This document shows positions 16,814-26,071 of a stretch of DNA of 64,000 nucleotides, piece after piece (positions within the stretch are counted from its first letter, which is position 1; each line of letters opens with the position of its first letter). A program made the translations under genes and the position numbers. Below the pieces are notes generated by a model. It saw nothing but the letters and a program-made list of their open reading frames with translations, was not told where the DNA came from and made no database searches. This DNA is from Arcobacter arenosus. GTDB lineage: Bacteria; Campylobacterota; Campylobacteria; Campylobacterales; Arcobacteraceae. The stretch covers positions 39,826-103,825 of the forward strand of contig NZ_VANU01000008.1 of the NCBI RefSeq assembly GCF_005771535.1, in the 5' to 3' direction.

Positions 16814-17389
16814 TTACCAACGTGCTTTTTGCTTTTTACTAGGAATTAGAAATGGAAGTATTAATCCGAAAATAAGACCAGCTCCTGCAACAATACCACC
16901 ATATGTGAACCAACGCATCAATAGTTCATTTTGTTCTTTATCTAGCTTCTCATTTAACTTTTCATTCTTTTGTTGAACTTGTTTTAGTTCTTTGCTCAAA
17001 GATGAATTTAACTTTTTTAATTCTTGCACTTGCTTGATATTAGTGGCTAATTCTTTTTCTAAATTTATTTTATTTTTATCCATTTTTGAATACGAGATTT
17101 TTAGTTCTTCTAACTGTTCTTTTAATCCTGGTTGATTTGAAATATATTTTGAGTTCATCCAAACATTACGACCTTTTGAATCTACTATTTGAGTATATTC
17201 TGCATTTTCATTTGTACTTACTACTTTGATTTTTTCACCTGCATTTACTATTCCTACAATTTTATATTTTATTCCTGGCCCTGAATGGGTATATGTAAAT
17301 AATTCGTCTGAAACATAATAGTTCGCTGCAAATGCTGATGTGCTTAGACAAACAGTGGTAAATAATATTGAAAATCTTTTTTTGATCAT
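16814..17389 (-). CDS. SH3-domain envelope protein (TIGR04211/YgiM-like)
   Basis: The 191-residue protein has a Sec signal peptide (MIKKRFSILFTTVCLSTSAFA), a bacterial SH3 domain at residues 24-88 (YVSDELFTYTHSGPGIKYK, VWMNSKYIS), a coiled coil at about 90-155 rich in Lys, Glu and Leu, and a C-terminal membrane helix (YGGIVAGAGLIFGLILPFLIP) followed by basic residues. This order is that of the TIGR04211/YgiM family, probably anchored in the inner membrane with the SH3 domain in the periplasm, where such domains often bind cell wall. Its partner is unknown. Confidence 0.85.
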   Translation of the reverse strand: MIKKRFSILFTTVCLSTSAFAANYYVSDELFTYTHSGPGIKYKIVGIVNAGEKIKVVSTNENAEYTQIVDSKGRNVWMNSKYISNQPGLKEQLEELKISYSKMDKNKINLEKELATNIKQVQELKKLNSSLSKELKQVQQKNEKLNEKLDKEQNELLMRWFTYGGIVAGAGLIFGLILPFLIPSKKQKARW

Positions 17390-17578
17390 TTTTAACCTTT
17401 ATAGTAAATAATTATTTTTTAAATTTTTTACAATTATAACCTATAAAGTTATTAATATTCCTTAGTAATATTAAATGAATTCCCAAGATGTTATTGAAGT
17501 AGCTTTTAAATTGAGATTTTAGCTAGGTATTAATAAAAAGTTAAATATAATTCCAGAAATTAATTACCTAGGATGATT

Positions 17579-17938
17579 ATGAATAAAATAGTACTAAAAC
17601 CAAAAGTGCAAAAAAAATTTAGTCTATATTGCCCATTTACAAATGAAAAGCTATTCAACGATGATAGTTCATTTGAAATCTATGAAGGTGCTGGAAACTA
17701 TCTTTTTTCTATATGTGAAGATTGTCTTTTTGTTGATGCAGGAAACAATGAAGAGATTGAAAACTATTGGAATGATTCTGCTTTAAAAGCTATTGAAAAG
17801 TTTGTTGAAAATCATAAAGAAGAGAATATTTTAGTTATTGAAGTTCAAGACAATGAGGATACTTATTGGTTTGGTTTTTTAAATGAAGACAATATCGAAT
17901 TAGAAGTAGAAGAGATAGAAAAAAGATTTATAAAATAG
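17579..17938 (+). CDS. Hypothetical protein with paired Cys motifs
   Basis: This protein of about 119 residues has no recognised family. It has CPFTNEKL near residue 17 and CEDC near residue 48, which could bind zinc, and is otherwise acidic and aromatic. An in-frame ATG at 17573 overlaps the AGGA motif, so the ATG at 17579 is preferred. The gene ends inside a bidirectional terminator shared with the convergent TM2-domain gene. Confidence 0.7.
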   Translation: MNKIVLKPKVQKKFSLYCPFTNEKLFNDDSSFEIYEGAGNYLFSICEDCLFVDAGNNEEIENYWNDSALKAIEKFVENHKEENILVIEVQDNEDTYWFGFLNEDNIELEVEEIEKRFIK

Positions 17939-17954
17939 GGAAAACCCTATTTTA
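17931..17954. terminator. Bidirectional terminator overlapping both stop codons
   Basis: The 10-bp perfect stem TAAAATAGGG / CCCTATTTTA with a 4-A loop contains the stop codon of the upstream plus-strand gene and the end of the minus-strand TM2 gene. Confidence 0.85.
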
Positions 17955-18263
17955 TGACATTTGATTTTGTGTTGATTTTTCGTAGTTTTCTATAACTTCT
18001 AAGTTTTGTAGTTGAATTACTTTATGTAAATTTACTGCATCAATAATCCACCAGATAAATAATCCCAACAAAATAACATAACCCACAAGTATAAAAACTG
18101 TAATAGCTCCAACTAATCCTAATACTGGATATAACCACCATTTTGACATTCCAGCATATAATCTATGAATACCTAACCAACCAAGAAACCACCAAAGTAA
18201 ATAAGCTAGTACAACACTTTTTTGTTGTGTTTTTGCTTTCTCTAATCCAAAGTCTGTTGCCAC
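17952..18263 (-). CDS. TM2-domain membrane protein
   Basis: The 103-residue protein has two hydrophobic helices in the TM2 pattern: VLAYLLWWFLGWLGIHRLYAG (the GxHR(L/F)Y motif) and VGYVILLGLFIWWIIDAV. TM2 proteins are small inner-membrane proteins of unknown biochemical role. The start is the ATG at 18263, behind a purine-rich site. Confidence 0.9.
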   Translation of the reverse strand: MATDFGLEKAKTQQKSVVLAYLLWWFLGWLGIHRLYAGMSKWWLYPVLGLVGAITVFILVGYVILLGLFIWWIIDAVNLHKVIQLQNLEVIENYEKSTQNQMS

Positions 18264-18426
18264 TTTTTTTATCCTTTATTTTTCAATAAATTAAATTATT
18301 AATTATGGAAATTATATCGAATAATATATTATTATTTCTTTTGCGTTAAATAATCAGTAGTAATCAAATCTTAATTATGTTAGAATTTAAATTCCAAAAT
18401 CAAATACTTCTCAAGGGATTAGTAAT

Positions 18427-19293
18427 ATGGAATATCAAATCTCCAACAATTTTATCACTGCATGTGTAAAAGACCATGGTGCTGAGCTTTTCAGCTTAAA
18501 AAGAAATGGTGTAGACCTTGAATATATGTGGCAAGCTGATGAAAGTTATTGGGGCAGACATTCCCCTGTATTATTTCCAATAGTTGGAAAACTTTTGGAT
18601 GATGAGTATGTTTATAAAGATAAAACTTATAAAATGACCCAACATGGTTTTGCAAGAGATTGTAAGTTTGAACTCTTTGAAGGAAAGAAAAACTATCTAT
18701 GTTTTAAACTTCAATCAAACACTGAAACCCTTGAAAAATATCCCTTCGAATTTGAACTTTTTATCTCCTATACACTTATTGAAAATAAACTAAAAATCAC
18801 TTATAAAGTTGTAAACCTGTCTGAAAATACTATGCCTTTTTCAATTGGAGCACACCCCGCTTTTAATTGGCCTTTAGATGATGAAAGAAGAAGTGAGTGT
18901 TATTTTAGATTTGATGAAACCAATGAACTTGAAAGACTTCCTTTAACAAAAAATGGTATTTCATCAAGGAAAGAGTATATTGAACTTTTTGATGAAAGGT
19001 TATATTTAAACAAAAAAATTTTTAAACATGATGCTTTGGTTATAGAAAATTTACAAAATAAATCAGTTATCTATAAAAATTGCATAAATGACAAATTTGT
19101 TCAACTTGATTTTGAAGGTTTTGAGTACTTAGGTTTATGGTCAAAACCATGTGGTGCGCCATTTGTGTGTATTGAGCCTTGGAATGGAATTGCAGATTTT
19201 ACAGACCATAACAAAAATATAGAAGAAAAAAAAGGTATTAAGTTTTTAGAAAAAAATGAATTCTTTGAAAGCTTTTACACAATTGAGATTTAA
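18427..19293 (+). CDS. Aldose 1-epimerase family protein (galactose mutarotase-like)
   Basis: The 288-residue protein has family motifs: GAELFSLKRNG near residue 20, RHSPVLFPIVGKL, HGFARD, the substrate-binding FSIGAHPAFNWPL, and a late CIEPWNG. The fold interconverts anomers of hexoses or hexose-6-phosphates; sugar specificity cannot be told. It is monocistronic, closed by a T-tailed terminator. Confidence 0.9.
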   Translation: MEYQISNNFITACVKDHGAELFSLKRNGVDLEYMWQADESYWGRHSPVLFPIVGKLLDDEYVYKDKTYKMTQHGFARDCKFELFEGKKNYLCFKLQSNTETLEKYPFEFELFISYTLIENKLKITYKVVNLSENTMPFSIGAHPAFNWPLDDERRSECYFRFDETNELERLPLTKNGISSRKEYIELFDERLYLNKKIFKHDALVIENLQNKSVIYKNCINDKFVQLDFEGFEYLGLWSKPCGAPFVCIEPWNGIADFTDHNKNIEEKKGIKFLEKNEFFESFYTIEI

Positions 19294-19305
19294 AAACTAA
19301 TCCAT

Positions 19306-19329
19306 AAAGCCCATTATAAGGCTTTTTTT
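19306..19329 (+). terminator. Rho-independent terminator after aldose epimerase gene
   Basis: The stem AAAGCC / GGCTTT is followed by an uninterrupted T run on the plus strand. Confidence 0.85.
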
Positions 19330-19376
19330 AGCTGTTATTTGATATTTTATGATTAATTTTAATTTATGGATTTTTT

Positions 19377-20417
19377 ATGATTGTAAACATTACTTTACCT
19401 GACAATACTTCTTACGATATTACAATAGATACTTTAAAGAATATGACCTTTGATAGAAAAGTTGTAGTAGTAACAAACCCAACTATTAGTGCCTTGCATT
19501 TAGATTATTTAACTTCTAAAATTGATGCAAAAGAACTTTCTGTTGTTACAATTCCCGATGGGGAAGAGTACAAAAGAATGAATACAATAGAAACTATACT
19601 TGAACACTGCTTTGAGCACAAACTAAATAGAAGTTCTCTTCTAATTGCATTTGGTGGTGGAGTTATTGGTGATATGACAGGTTTTGCTGCTTCTATTTAC
19701 CAAAGAGGAATTGATTTTATTCAAATTCCTACAACTTTACTTTCACAAGTTGATGCTAGTGTTGGTGGTAAAACTGGAATAAACAACAAATATGGAAAAA
19801 ATTTAATTGGTGCATTTTATCAACCAATTGCAGTAAATATCGATCCACATTTTTTAACAACTTTACCAAAAAGAGAGTTTGGTGCAGGGATTGCAGAGAT
19901 TGTTAAGATGGCAGTTACTTTCAATAGTGACTTTTTTAAATGGCTTGAAGAAAATGATTTAAATGATGAAGAAAATATCAAAGTTGCCATTGCAAAATCA
20001 GTTGAAACAAAAGCTTGGGTTGTTTCTCAAGATGAAAAAGAAAGAGGATTGCGAGCAGCTTTAAATTATGGACACACCTTTGGTCATGTAATTGAAAATG
20101 AAACAAATTATGACACTTATTTACATGGAGAAGCTGTTGGTATTGGGATGACGATGGCAAATGCACTAGCAGTTAAAATTGGATATATGACCCAAGAAGA
20201 TTCAAATAGAGTTACTGCATTACTTGAAAAATATGATATTCCAACAACATACAACATCAAAGATGTAGAAGATTTCTATGAACACTTTTTCTTAGATAAA
20301 AAATCTTTAGACAATAAAATTAAATTTATTGTACCAAAAGGTATTGGTGATTGCGAGATTACCGCAAATATATCAAAAGAAGATGTGATAGAAGTTCTAA
20401 AAGGTTTTAACTCGTGA
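19377..20417 (+). CDS. aroB: 3-dehydroquinate synthase
   Basis: The 346-residue protein catalyses the second step of the shikimate pathway (DAHP to 3-dehydroquinate) with NAD and a divalent metal. Family motifs are GGGVIGDMTGFAASIYQRG near residue 94, DASVGGKTGIN, and the metal-binding LNYGHTFGHVIE and LHGEAVGIGM. Length is normal. The stop overlaps the next gene's GTG start by 4 bp, beginning a run of closely packed genes to mogA. Confidence 0.96.
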   Translation: MIVNITLPDNTSYDITIDTLKNMTFDRKVVVVTNPTISALHLDYLTSKIDAKELSVVTIPDGEEYKRMNTIETILEHCFEHKLNRSSLLIAFGGGVIGDMTGFAASIYQRGIDFIQIPTTLLSQVDASVGGKTGINNKYGKNLIGAFYQPIAVNIDPHFLTTLPKREFGAGIAEIVKMAVTFNSDFFKWLEENDLNDEENIKVAIAKSVETKAWVVSQDEKERGLRAALNYGHTFGHVIENETNYDTYLHGEAVGIGMTMANALAVKIGYMTQEDSNRVTALLEKYDIPTTYNIKDVEDFYEHFFLDKKSLDNKIKFIVPKGIGDCEITANISKEDVIEVLKGFNS

Positions 20418-22150
20418 AAATATTAAAAACTCTTCTTATCACCTCTTTATTTGCTTTTAGTTTATATTCTCAAGAAAGTGAAAATATTATTGATAAAGCA
20501 GGAAATCTAGTTAATAGTGTAGTTAATGATGCAAAAGAGATTGTAGTAAACAATCTTGAAGATATTAAACAAATTGAAGAGGAAAAAAGACTACAAGAAG
20601 AAGCTGAAAAGCTAAAAAAAGAGGAAGAAGAAAAAAAGCTATTAAGAGAAGTTAAAATCAAAGATATGCAAAAAAGAATTGCTTTAATTGATGAGCAATT
20701 AAAAGATAATATCTTACTAAAAAGATATAACAATTACGATGCATATAGAAAAATTTCAGAAGAATTAATTCGCTTAAAAAAGAGTTTAACTACTATAAAT
20801 GAAAAAAGTGCAGATCAGGTTTATCATTTAAATAATAAAATTAGAATCAAAGAAAACGAATTAGAACTTATTTCAGAATATAAAGGTTCGCCAATAGGTT
20901 CTTTAATTGACCCTCCTGAAATTGATAATTATGAAGTTATCACAAACCCATTTGGGATATTAAATGCACTATCTTATATTAAAAAACTAGAAAACAACAA
21001 AAAAGACTTTTTGTCTGTTGAAACTAGAGTTAAAGAGCTTACAAATCTTTTAGAAGAAAAGCTTTTTGTATATTTAGACCTTTATAATATCGATCCAAAG
21101 CCAGAGTATAAAGAAGAGTTAGAGTTTCTAGAAAAAGAGAAAAAAGACTTTAATATGGTTTTAGAGATTGTATCAACAACTGAAGAGGTTTATACAAGAA
21201 AGATAGAACAAGTTATTTTAGAAACAAAAAGTCAAATTTCAGAACAAATTGAAAAGATATTTAATCTTGGATTGATAATCGTGATTTTATTTTTTGTTGC
21301 TTTTTTAATTAAACTTGCACTTAAAAAATATTTTTCTCAAAACGAAAATTACTATATGACAAACAAAATCATAAACTTTACTGTTGTATTTTTTGTTTTG
21401 ATTGTTTTACTTTTTTCTTATATCGATAATGTTTCATACATAGTAACAATCCTTGGATTTGCATCTGCGGGTATTGCTATTGCTTTAAAAGACTGGTTTA
21501 TGTCTATTTTTGGATGGCTTGTTATTGTAACTTCTGGGTCAATTTCCGTGGGAGATAGAATCAAAGTTACTAGAGATGGACAACAAGTTGTAGGTGATGT
21601 ACTTGATATTTCATTATTTAAAATGACAATTAGAGAAGATATCACTTATACTTCATATAGAGTTAATAGAAGAACAGGAAGAATTTTCTTTATTCCAAAT
21701 AACTATATTTTTTCAGAAATGATTGCAAACTATACTCACTCAGGATTAAGAACAGTTTGGGATGGAATTGATATTGCTATTACTTTTGATTCAAATCATA
21801 AAAAAGCACAAAATATTGTAAAAAATATCTTAAAACACTATTCAAAAGGGTATACAGATATTACTAGAAAACAACTTTCAAAAATGAGAAGTAAATACCA
21901 ATTAAGAGCAACAGGGGTTGAACCTAGAGTTTATACTTTTGCTGAGCCATATGGTATTGTAATTTCAGGATGGTATCTAACAAACTCATATTCAGCATTA
22001 GTTTTAAGAAGTACAATGTCTCCTGAGATTATTGAAGCATTTTTAAAAGAAGATGATATAACAATTGCATACCCAACTCAAACAGTAAATACTACTGGTG
22101 GTAATCAAAACTTTAGAGTTCCACCTGCTGATTTACCTGAGGTGCCATAG
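20414..22150 (+). CDS. MscS-family mechanosensitive channel
   Basis: The 578-residue protein has a signal peptide (MKILKTLLITSLFAFSLYS), a periplasmic coiled-coil-rich region (to about residue 275), membrane helices at about 285-360, and the MscS pore and beta domain (GFASAGIAIALKDWFMSIFGWLVI, GSISVGDRIKV). It releases solutes on hypo-osmotic shock. The extended N terminus places it among the larger MscK/YnaI-like members rather than the minimal MscS. The start is a GTG overlapping aroB. Confidence 0.92.
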   Translation: MKILKTLLITSLFAFSLYSQESENIIDKAGNLVNSVVNDAKEIVVNNLEDIKQIEEEKRLQEEAEKLKKEEEEKKLLREVKIKDMQKRIALIDEQLKDNILLKRYNNYDAYRKISEELIRLKKSLTTINEKSADQVYHLNNKIRIKENELELISEYKGSPIGSLIDPPEIDNYEVITNPFGILNALSYIKKLENNKKDFLSVETRVKELTNLLEEKLFVYLDLYNIDPKPEYKEELEFLEKEKKDFNMVLEIVSTTEEVYTRKIEQVILETKSQISEQIEKIFNLGLIIVILFFVAFLIKLALKKYFSQNENYYMTNKIINFTVVFFVLIVLLFSYIDNVSYIVTILGFASAGIAIALKDWFMSIFGWLVIVTSGSISVGDRIKVTRDGQQVVGDVLDISLFKMTIREDITYTSYRVNRRTGRIFFIPNNYIFSEMIANYTHSGLRTVWDGIDIAITFDSNHKKAQNIVKNILKHYSKGYTDITRKQLSKMRSKYQLRATGVEPRVYTFAEPYGIVISGWYLTNSYSALVLRSTMSPEIIEAFLKEDDITIAYPTQTVNTTGGNQNFRVPPADLPEVP

Positions 22151-23419
22151 ATGAATTTTTCAACAAATAAACAAAAAGTTTTTTTTAAAACCTTTGGATG
22201 TAGAACAAATGTATTTGATACTCAAGTTATGATGAGTAATCTAAAAGATTTTGAAGTAACACAAGATGAAAAAGAAGCTGATATAGTTGTAATTAACTCT
22301 TGTACCGTTACAAATAGTGCAGATAGCACAGCACGTGGTTATATAAATTCACTAAATAAATTTGATAAACCTCCAAGGGTTGTTTTTACAGGATGTGGTG
22401 TTTGGACAAAGGGTGAGGGACTTTTTAAAGAAGAAAAGATAGATTCCCTATTTGGGCACTCTGAAAAAGAAAAAATCAATGACTTACTTAAAAATGAAGA
22501 AAGATTTTTTGATGCCGGTGATTTAGAACATATTGATGATACTATTGTTGAAGAGTTTATTGGGAAAAGTAGGGCATTTATCAAAATCCAAGAGGGATGT
22601 GACTTTAGATGTTCATATTGTATTATTCCTTATGTAAGAGGTGATGCAAGATCTTACAAAGAAGACAAGATTTTAGAACAAATAGAAAAACTAGCATCAA
22701 ATGGTTTTGGTGAGTTTATTCTAACTGGTACAAATGTAGGAAGCTATGGTAAAAAACAACATACTTCTTTAGCTAAACTTCTTAAGAAAATGTCACAAAT
22801 TAAAGGTGTTAGAAGAATAAGAATGGGAAGTATTGAGCCTATTCAAATTGATGATGAGTTTAAAGAGATTATAAATGAGCCATTTATGGCAAAACACCTT
22901 CACATTGCACTTCAACACACATCAAAAGAGATGTTAAAAATTATGAACAGAAGAAATAAGGTTTTATCAGACCTTGAACTTTTTGAATTTTTAAGGGACA
23001 ATGGATATGCTTTAGGAACAGACTTTATTGTAGGACATCCAGGGGAAACAGATAAGTTATGGAAAGAAGCAGTTGAAAATCTTCATAAATTTCCTTTAAC
23101 TCATGTACATGCCTTTACATACTCAAAAAGAGATGGAACTCCTAGTGCAACAATGAAAGATATTGTAAGAGGTGATATTGCAAAAGAGCGATACAATGAA
23201 CTTGTATCAATAATTGATGACAAAAATTATCAGTTTAGAAAAAACAATAAAACTACTTTAGAAGTTCTAATTGAATCTGAGAAAAATGGTAAATATGTAG
23301 GCTTAGACCAACATTTTAATCAAATAGAAGTAAATTCAACTGCAGATTTAGTAGGGGATTGGATTTTTATTGATGACTATGAAGCAAGGCAGGATAAAAA
23401 TGTCGCAGAATTTAAATAA
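22151..23419 (+). CDS. mtaB: tRNA t6A37 methylthiotransferase MtaB
   Basis: The 422-residue radical SAM methylthiotransferase has an N-terminal UPF0004 domain with conserved Cys (FGCRTN, SCTVT, GCGVW), the radical SAM CxxxCxxC motif (CDFRCSYC) near residue 153, and a C-terminal TRAM-like segment. It converts t6A37 to ms2t6A37 in tRNAs reading ANN codons. It starts one base after the mscS-like stop codon and overlaps the next gene. Confidence 0.94.
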   Translation: MNFSTNKQKVFFKTFGCRTNVFDTQVMMSNLKDFEVTQDEKEADIVVINSCTVTNSADSTARGYINSLNKFDKPPRVVFTGCGVWTKGEGLFKEEKIDSLFGHSEKEKINDLLKNEERFFDAGDLEHIDDTIVEEFIGKSRAFIKIQEGCDFRCSYCIIPYVRGDARSYKEDKILEQIEKLASNGFGEFILTGTNVGSYGKKQHTSLAKLLKKMSQIKGVRRIRMGSIEPIQIDDEFKEIINEPFMAKHLHIALQHTSKEMLKIMNRRNKVLSDLELFEFLRDNGYALGTDFIVGHPGETDKLWKEAVENLHKFPLTHVHAFTYSKRDGTPSATMKDIVRGDIAKERYNELVSIIDDKNYQFRKNNKTTLEVLIESEKNGKYVGLDQHFNQIEVNSTADLVGDWIFIDDYEARQDKNVAEFK

Positions 23420-24863
23420 AAACAAACTTGATAAAAACATAAAACTAATGGGGCTTTCAGCCATAGTTTTATTAGTACTTTTTTTATATACACTTTATAA
23501 AAGTAGTGAGCACATACAACAAAGTTCTTATTACTTTGGAATAATCTTTTTACTATTTCTTTTAGCTTTTGCAATATTTGCAAGGCTAAAACAAGATAAA
23601 ATTCAAAAATTTTTAAATAAAACAAAAACTAATAACAATAGTTTTTCAAATCAACTTGAAACTGCTCAAGAATCACAAGAGGAGATTAGTTCAAATATTA
23701 CAGCAGTATCTTCAAATACAACATTTAAAGATGTAGCTGGAATCTCTGAGGTTAAAGGTGAGCTTGAGGAGATTGTTGATTTTTTAAACAACCCAAGTAA
23801 ATATATGCAATTTGGTGTTAAATTACCAAAGGGTGTATTATTAGTTGGACCTCCAGGTGTTGGTAAAACACTTATTGCAAGAGCTGTAGCTGGGGAAGCT
23901 GATGTTCCATTTTTTTATCAAAGTGGTGCTTCTTTTGTACAAATTTATGTTGGTATGGGTGCAAAAAAGGTGCGAGAACTTTTTATGAAAGCAAAAGCTT
24001 CTGCTCCTGCAATTGTATTTATTGATGAGATTGATGCTATTGGTAAACAAAGAGGTGGCAAAACGAATGATGAAAGGGAATCTACATTAAATGAACTTCT
24101 AACTCAAATGGATGGTTTTGATGGAGAATCTGGAGTTATTGTAATTGCTGCAACAAATAAAATAGAAGTATTAGATGAAGCCCTTTTAAGAGCAGGAAGA
24201 TTTGATAGAAGAGTGTTTATTAAACTTCCAAATAAAAATGATAGAAAAAAGATTTTAGAGTTATATTTAAAAAACAAACACTATGAATTTGATTTAGAAA
24301 AACTTGCTATAGATACAGCAGGTTTTAATTCTGCGGCACTATCAACTTTGATAAATGAAGCACTTTTAAATATGATTAAAAGAGATTCTAAAAATTTAGA
24401 ATTAGAAGATATTGAAATTGCAAAACGAAAAATTGAGTTTGGTAAAAAAGAAACTCTTATTTTAGATGACAAACAAAAAGAGATTTTAGCTATTTATCAA
24501 GCTAGTAAAGCCTTTATTTCAAAATCTAAAGTAGCACTTTTTGAAGAGGGGACTTCTAATATTGATTCAGTTTATCCTTCTTTCAATGAATTACTTGAAA
24601 ATATAAAAAGATATCTTGCAGGTACAATTGGTGTTGAAGTTATCAAAAAACAAAGATATGCAATAAATGACGAAGATATTAAAAAAGCTTATTCTTTAGC
24701 TGATTCAATTGTTACAAACCATAAAATGGCAAAAGATGCAAATGGTTTAATAGAAAAAGTTAGCAACGAACTAAGAACAAATTTATCTGAGAATATTCAA
24801 GAGATTAATAGACTAAAAGAGATTATTCTTAAAAATGAGGTTATAACTCAAGATGACCTTTAA
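23400..24863 (+). CDS. FtsH-like membrane AAA+ ATPase lacking the zinc-protease site
   Basis: The 487-residue protein has two N-terminal membrane helices (residues 15-65), then a full AAA+ module: Walker A GPPGVGKT, Walker B IVFIDEID, second region of homology LLRAGRFDRR. Where FtsH has HEAGH, this protein reads IYQASKA (near residue 365), so the zinc ligands and catalytic Glu are missing, and the protein is about 150 residues shorter than FtsH. It is probably an inactive-protease paralogue acting as an unfoldase or FtsH partner. The start at 23400 follows AGGCAGGA and overlaps mtaB by 20 bp. Confidence 0.9.
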   Translation: MSQNLNKNKLDKNIKLMGLSAIVLLVLFLYTLYKSSEHIQQSSYYFGIIFLLFLLAFAIFARLKQDKIQKFLNKTKTNNNSFSNQLETAQESQEEISSNITAVSSNTTFKDVAGISEVKGELEEIVDFLNNPSKYMQFGVKLPKGVLLVGPPGVGKTLIARAVAGEADVPFFYQSGASFVQIYVGMGAKKVRELFMKAKASAPAIVFIDEIDAIGKQRGGKTNDERESTLNELLTQMDGFDGESGVIVIAATNKIEVLDEALLRAGRFDRRVFIKLPNKNDRKKILELYLKNKHYEFDLEKLAIDTAGFNSAALSTLINEALLNMIKRDSKNLELEDIEIAKRKIEFGKKETLILDDKQKEILAIYQASKAFISKSKVALFEEGTSNIDSVYPSFNELLENIKRYLAGTIGVEVIKKQRYAINDEDIKKAYSLADSIVTNHKMAKDANGLIEKVSNELRTNLSENIQEINRLKEIILKNEVITQDDL

Positions 24864-25377
24864 ATATTTTAGTGGTTTTTCTTTAGAAAAGGAAAGTGAA
24901 CTTTTCAAAGAATATATAAATGAAAATGATTTTACAGTATGTGGCTTTTCATATGGAGCAATAAAAGCTTTTGAGGAAGTTTATAACAATACACAAAGAG
25001 TTGATACCTTACAACTTTTTTCACCTGCATTTTTTCAAACACAAGATAAAAGATTTAAAAGAACACAATTGATGTTTTTTAAAAAAGATGAAAATACATA
25101 TTGTGAAAACTTTTTAGAAAACATCTCTTTTCCATCGAATTTTGAAATGAAACATTTTTTTAAAAAAGGTTCTTATGAAGAGTTAGAAGAGCTTTTAAAT
25201 TATGAATGGGATGAATCAAAACTTCAAGAGCTTATAAATAGGGGTGTTAAAATCGAAGTTTATTTAGGGGAAGAGGATAAAATATTTGATTCTTCAAAAG
25301 CTTGTGAGTTTTTTAGGAATCATGCAACAGTTTATTTTATAAAAAATGTTGGACATATATTAAAAGAAAAGGAATAA
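24853..25377 (+). CDS. bioV: Pimeloyl-ACP methyl ester esterase BioV
   Basis: The 174-residue alpha/beta hydrolase has the nucleophile elbow GFSYGAIKA near residue 31, an acid candidate in YLGEEDKIFD, and the late His in NVGHILKE. The sequence pattern (FKYFSGF at the N terminus and GFS(Y/M)GAIKA) is that of BioV, the esterase replacing BioH in Helicobacter and relatives for biotin synthesis. It overlaps the FtsH-like gene by 11 bp. Confidence 0.85.
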   Translation: MTFKYFSGFSLEKESELFKEYINENDFTVCGFSYGAIKAFEEVYNNTQRVDTLQLFSPAFFQTQDKRFKRTQLMFFKKDENTYCENFLENISFPSNFEMKHFFKKGSYEELEELLNYEWDESKLQELINRGVKIEVYLGEEDKIFDSSKACEFFRNHATVYFIKNVGHILKEKE

Positions 25378-25379
25378 TA

Positions 25380-25910
25380 TTGATAGCAAAAATTGGAATT
25401 ATAACAGCAAGTGATAGAGCAAGTAGAGGGGAATATGAAGATATCTCTGGACAAGCAATCATTGATACTATGAATGACTATTTAACATCTCCTTGGGAAC
25501 CAGTTTATAGATGTATTGAAGATGATCAAAAAACAATTGAAGATACAATGAAAGATTTAGTTGATAATGAAGGTTGTTGTTTAGTTGTAACAACAGGTGG
25601 AACAGGACCAGCTGCAAGGGATGTTACTCCTGAAGCAACTGAAGCTGTATGTGATAGGATGATGCCAGGTTTTGGAGAACTTATGAGAGCAGAATCTCTT
25701 AAATTTGTTCCAACTGCAATTTTATCTAGACAAACAGCAGGACTTAGAGGAAGTTCTTTGATTGTAAATCTTCCAGGAAAACCAAAATCAATAAGAGAGT
25801 GTCTAGATGCAGTTTTCCCTGCAATACCTTATTGTATTGATTTGATGGAAGGGCCATTTTTAGAATGTAACGAAGAGGTTATGAAACCTTTTAGACCAAA
25901 GAAAAAATAG
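25380..25910 (+). CDS. mogA: Molybdopterin adenylyltransferase MogA
   Basis: The 176-residue MoaB/Mog-family protein has IGIITASDRASRG at the N terminus, the TTGGTGPAARDVTPEAT signature near residue 75 and NLPGKPKSIRECLDAVFPAIP near residue 139. It adenylates molybdopterin before metal insertion, as needed for the molybdenum or tungsten formate dehydrogenase encoded 14 kb downstream. The start is TTG at 25380 behind AAGGAATA. Confidence 0.93.
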   Translation: MIAKIGIITASDRASRGEYEDISGQAIIDTMNDYLTSPWEPVYRCIEDDQKTIEDTMKDLVDNEGCCLVVTTGGTGPAARDVTPEATEAVCDRMMPGFGELMRAESLKFVPTAILSRQTAGLRGSSLIVNLPGKPKSIRECLDAVFPAIPYCIDLMEGPFLECNEEVMKPFRPKKK

Positions 25911-25915
25911 TTAAT

Positions 25916-25944
25916 ACGAAATGTACAAAGGATGTACATTTCGT
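25916..25944. terminator. Perfect 11-bp hairpin after mogA
   Basis: The arms ACGAAATGTAC and GTACATTTCGT enclose a 7-nt loop. There is no plus-strand T run, so it may be a factor-assisted terminator or an operator-like palindrome for the downstream symporter gene. Confidence 0.6.
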
Positions 25945-26071
25945 GTAAAAAGAATGTAAGAAGTAGTAAAAAATAAAATATTTTATTAATTCTTTAATAT
26001 ATACTAAGAAAAATCTATTATTTTATCTTTTTTAATTTATAGTTATATATATACTATAAAAAGAGGTCAAA

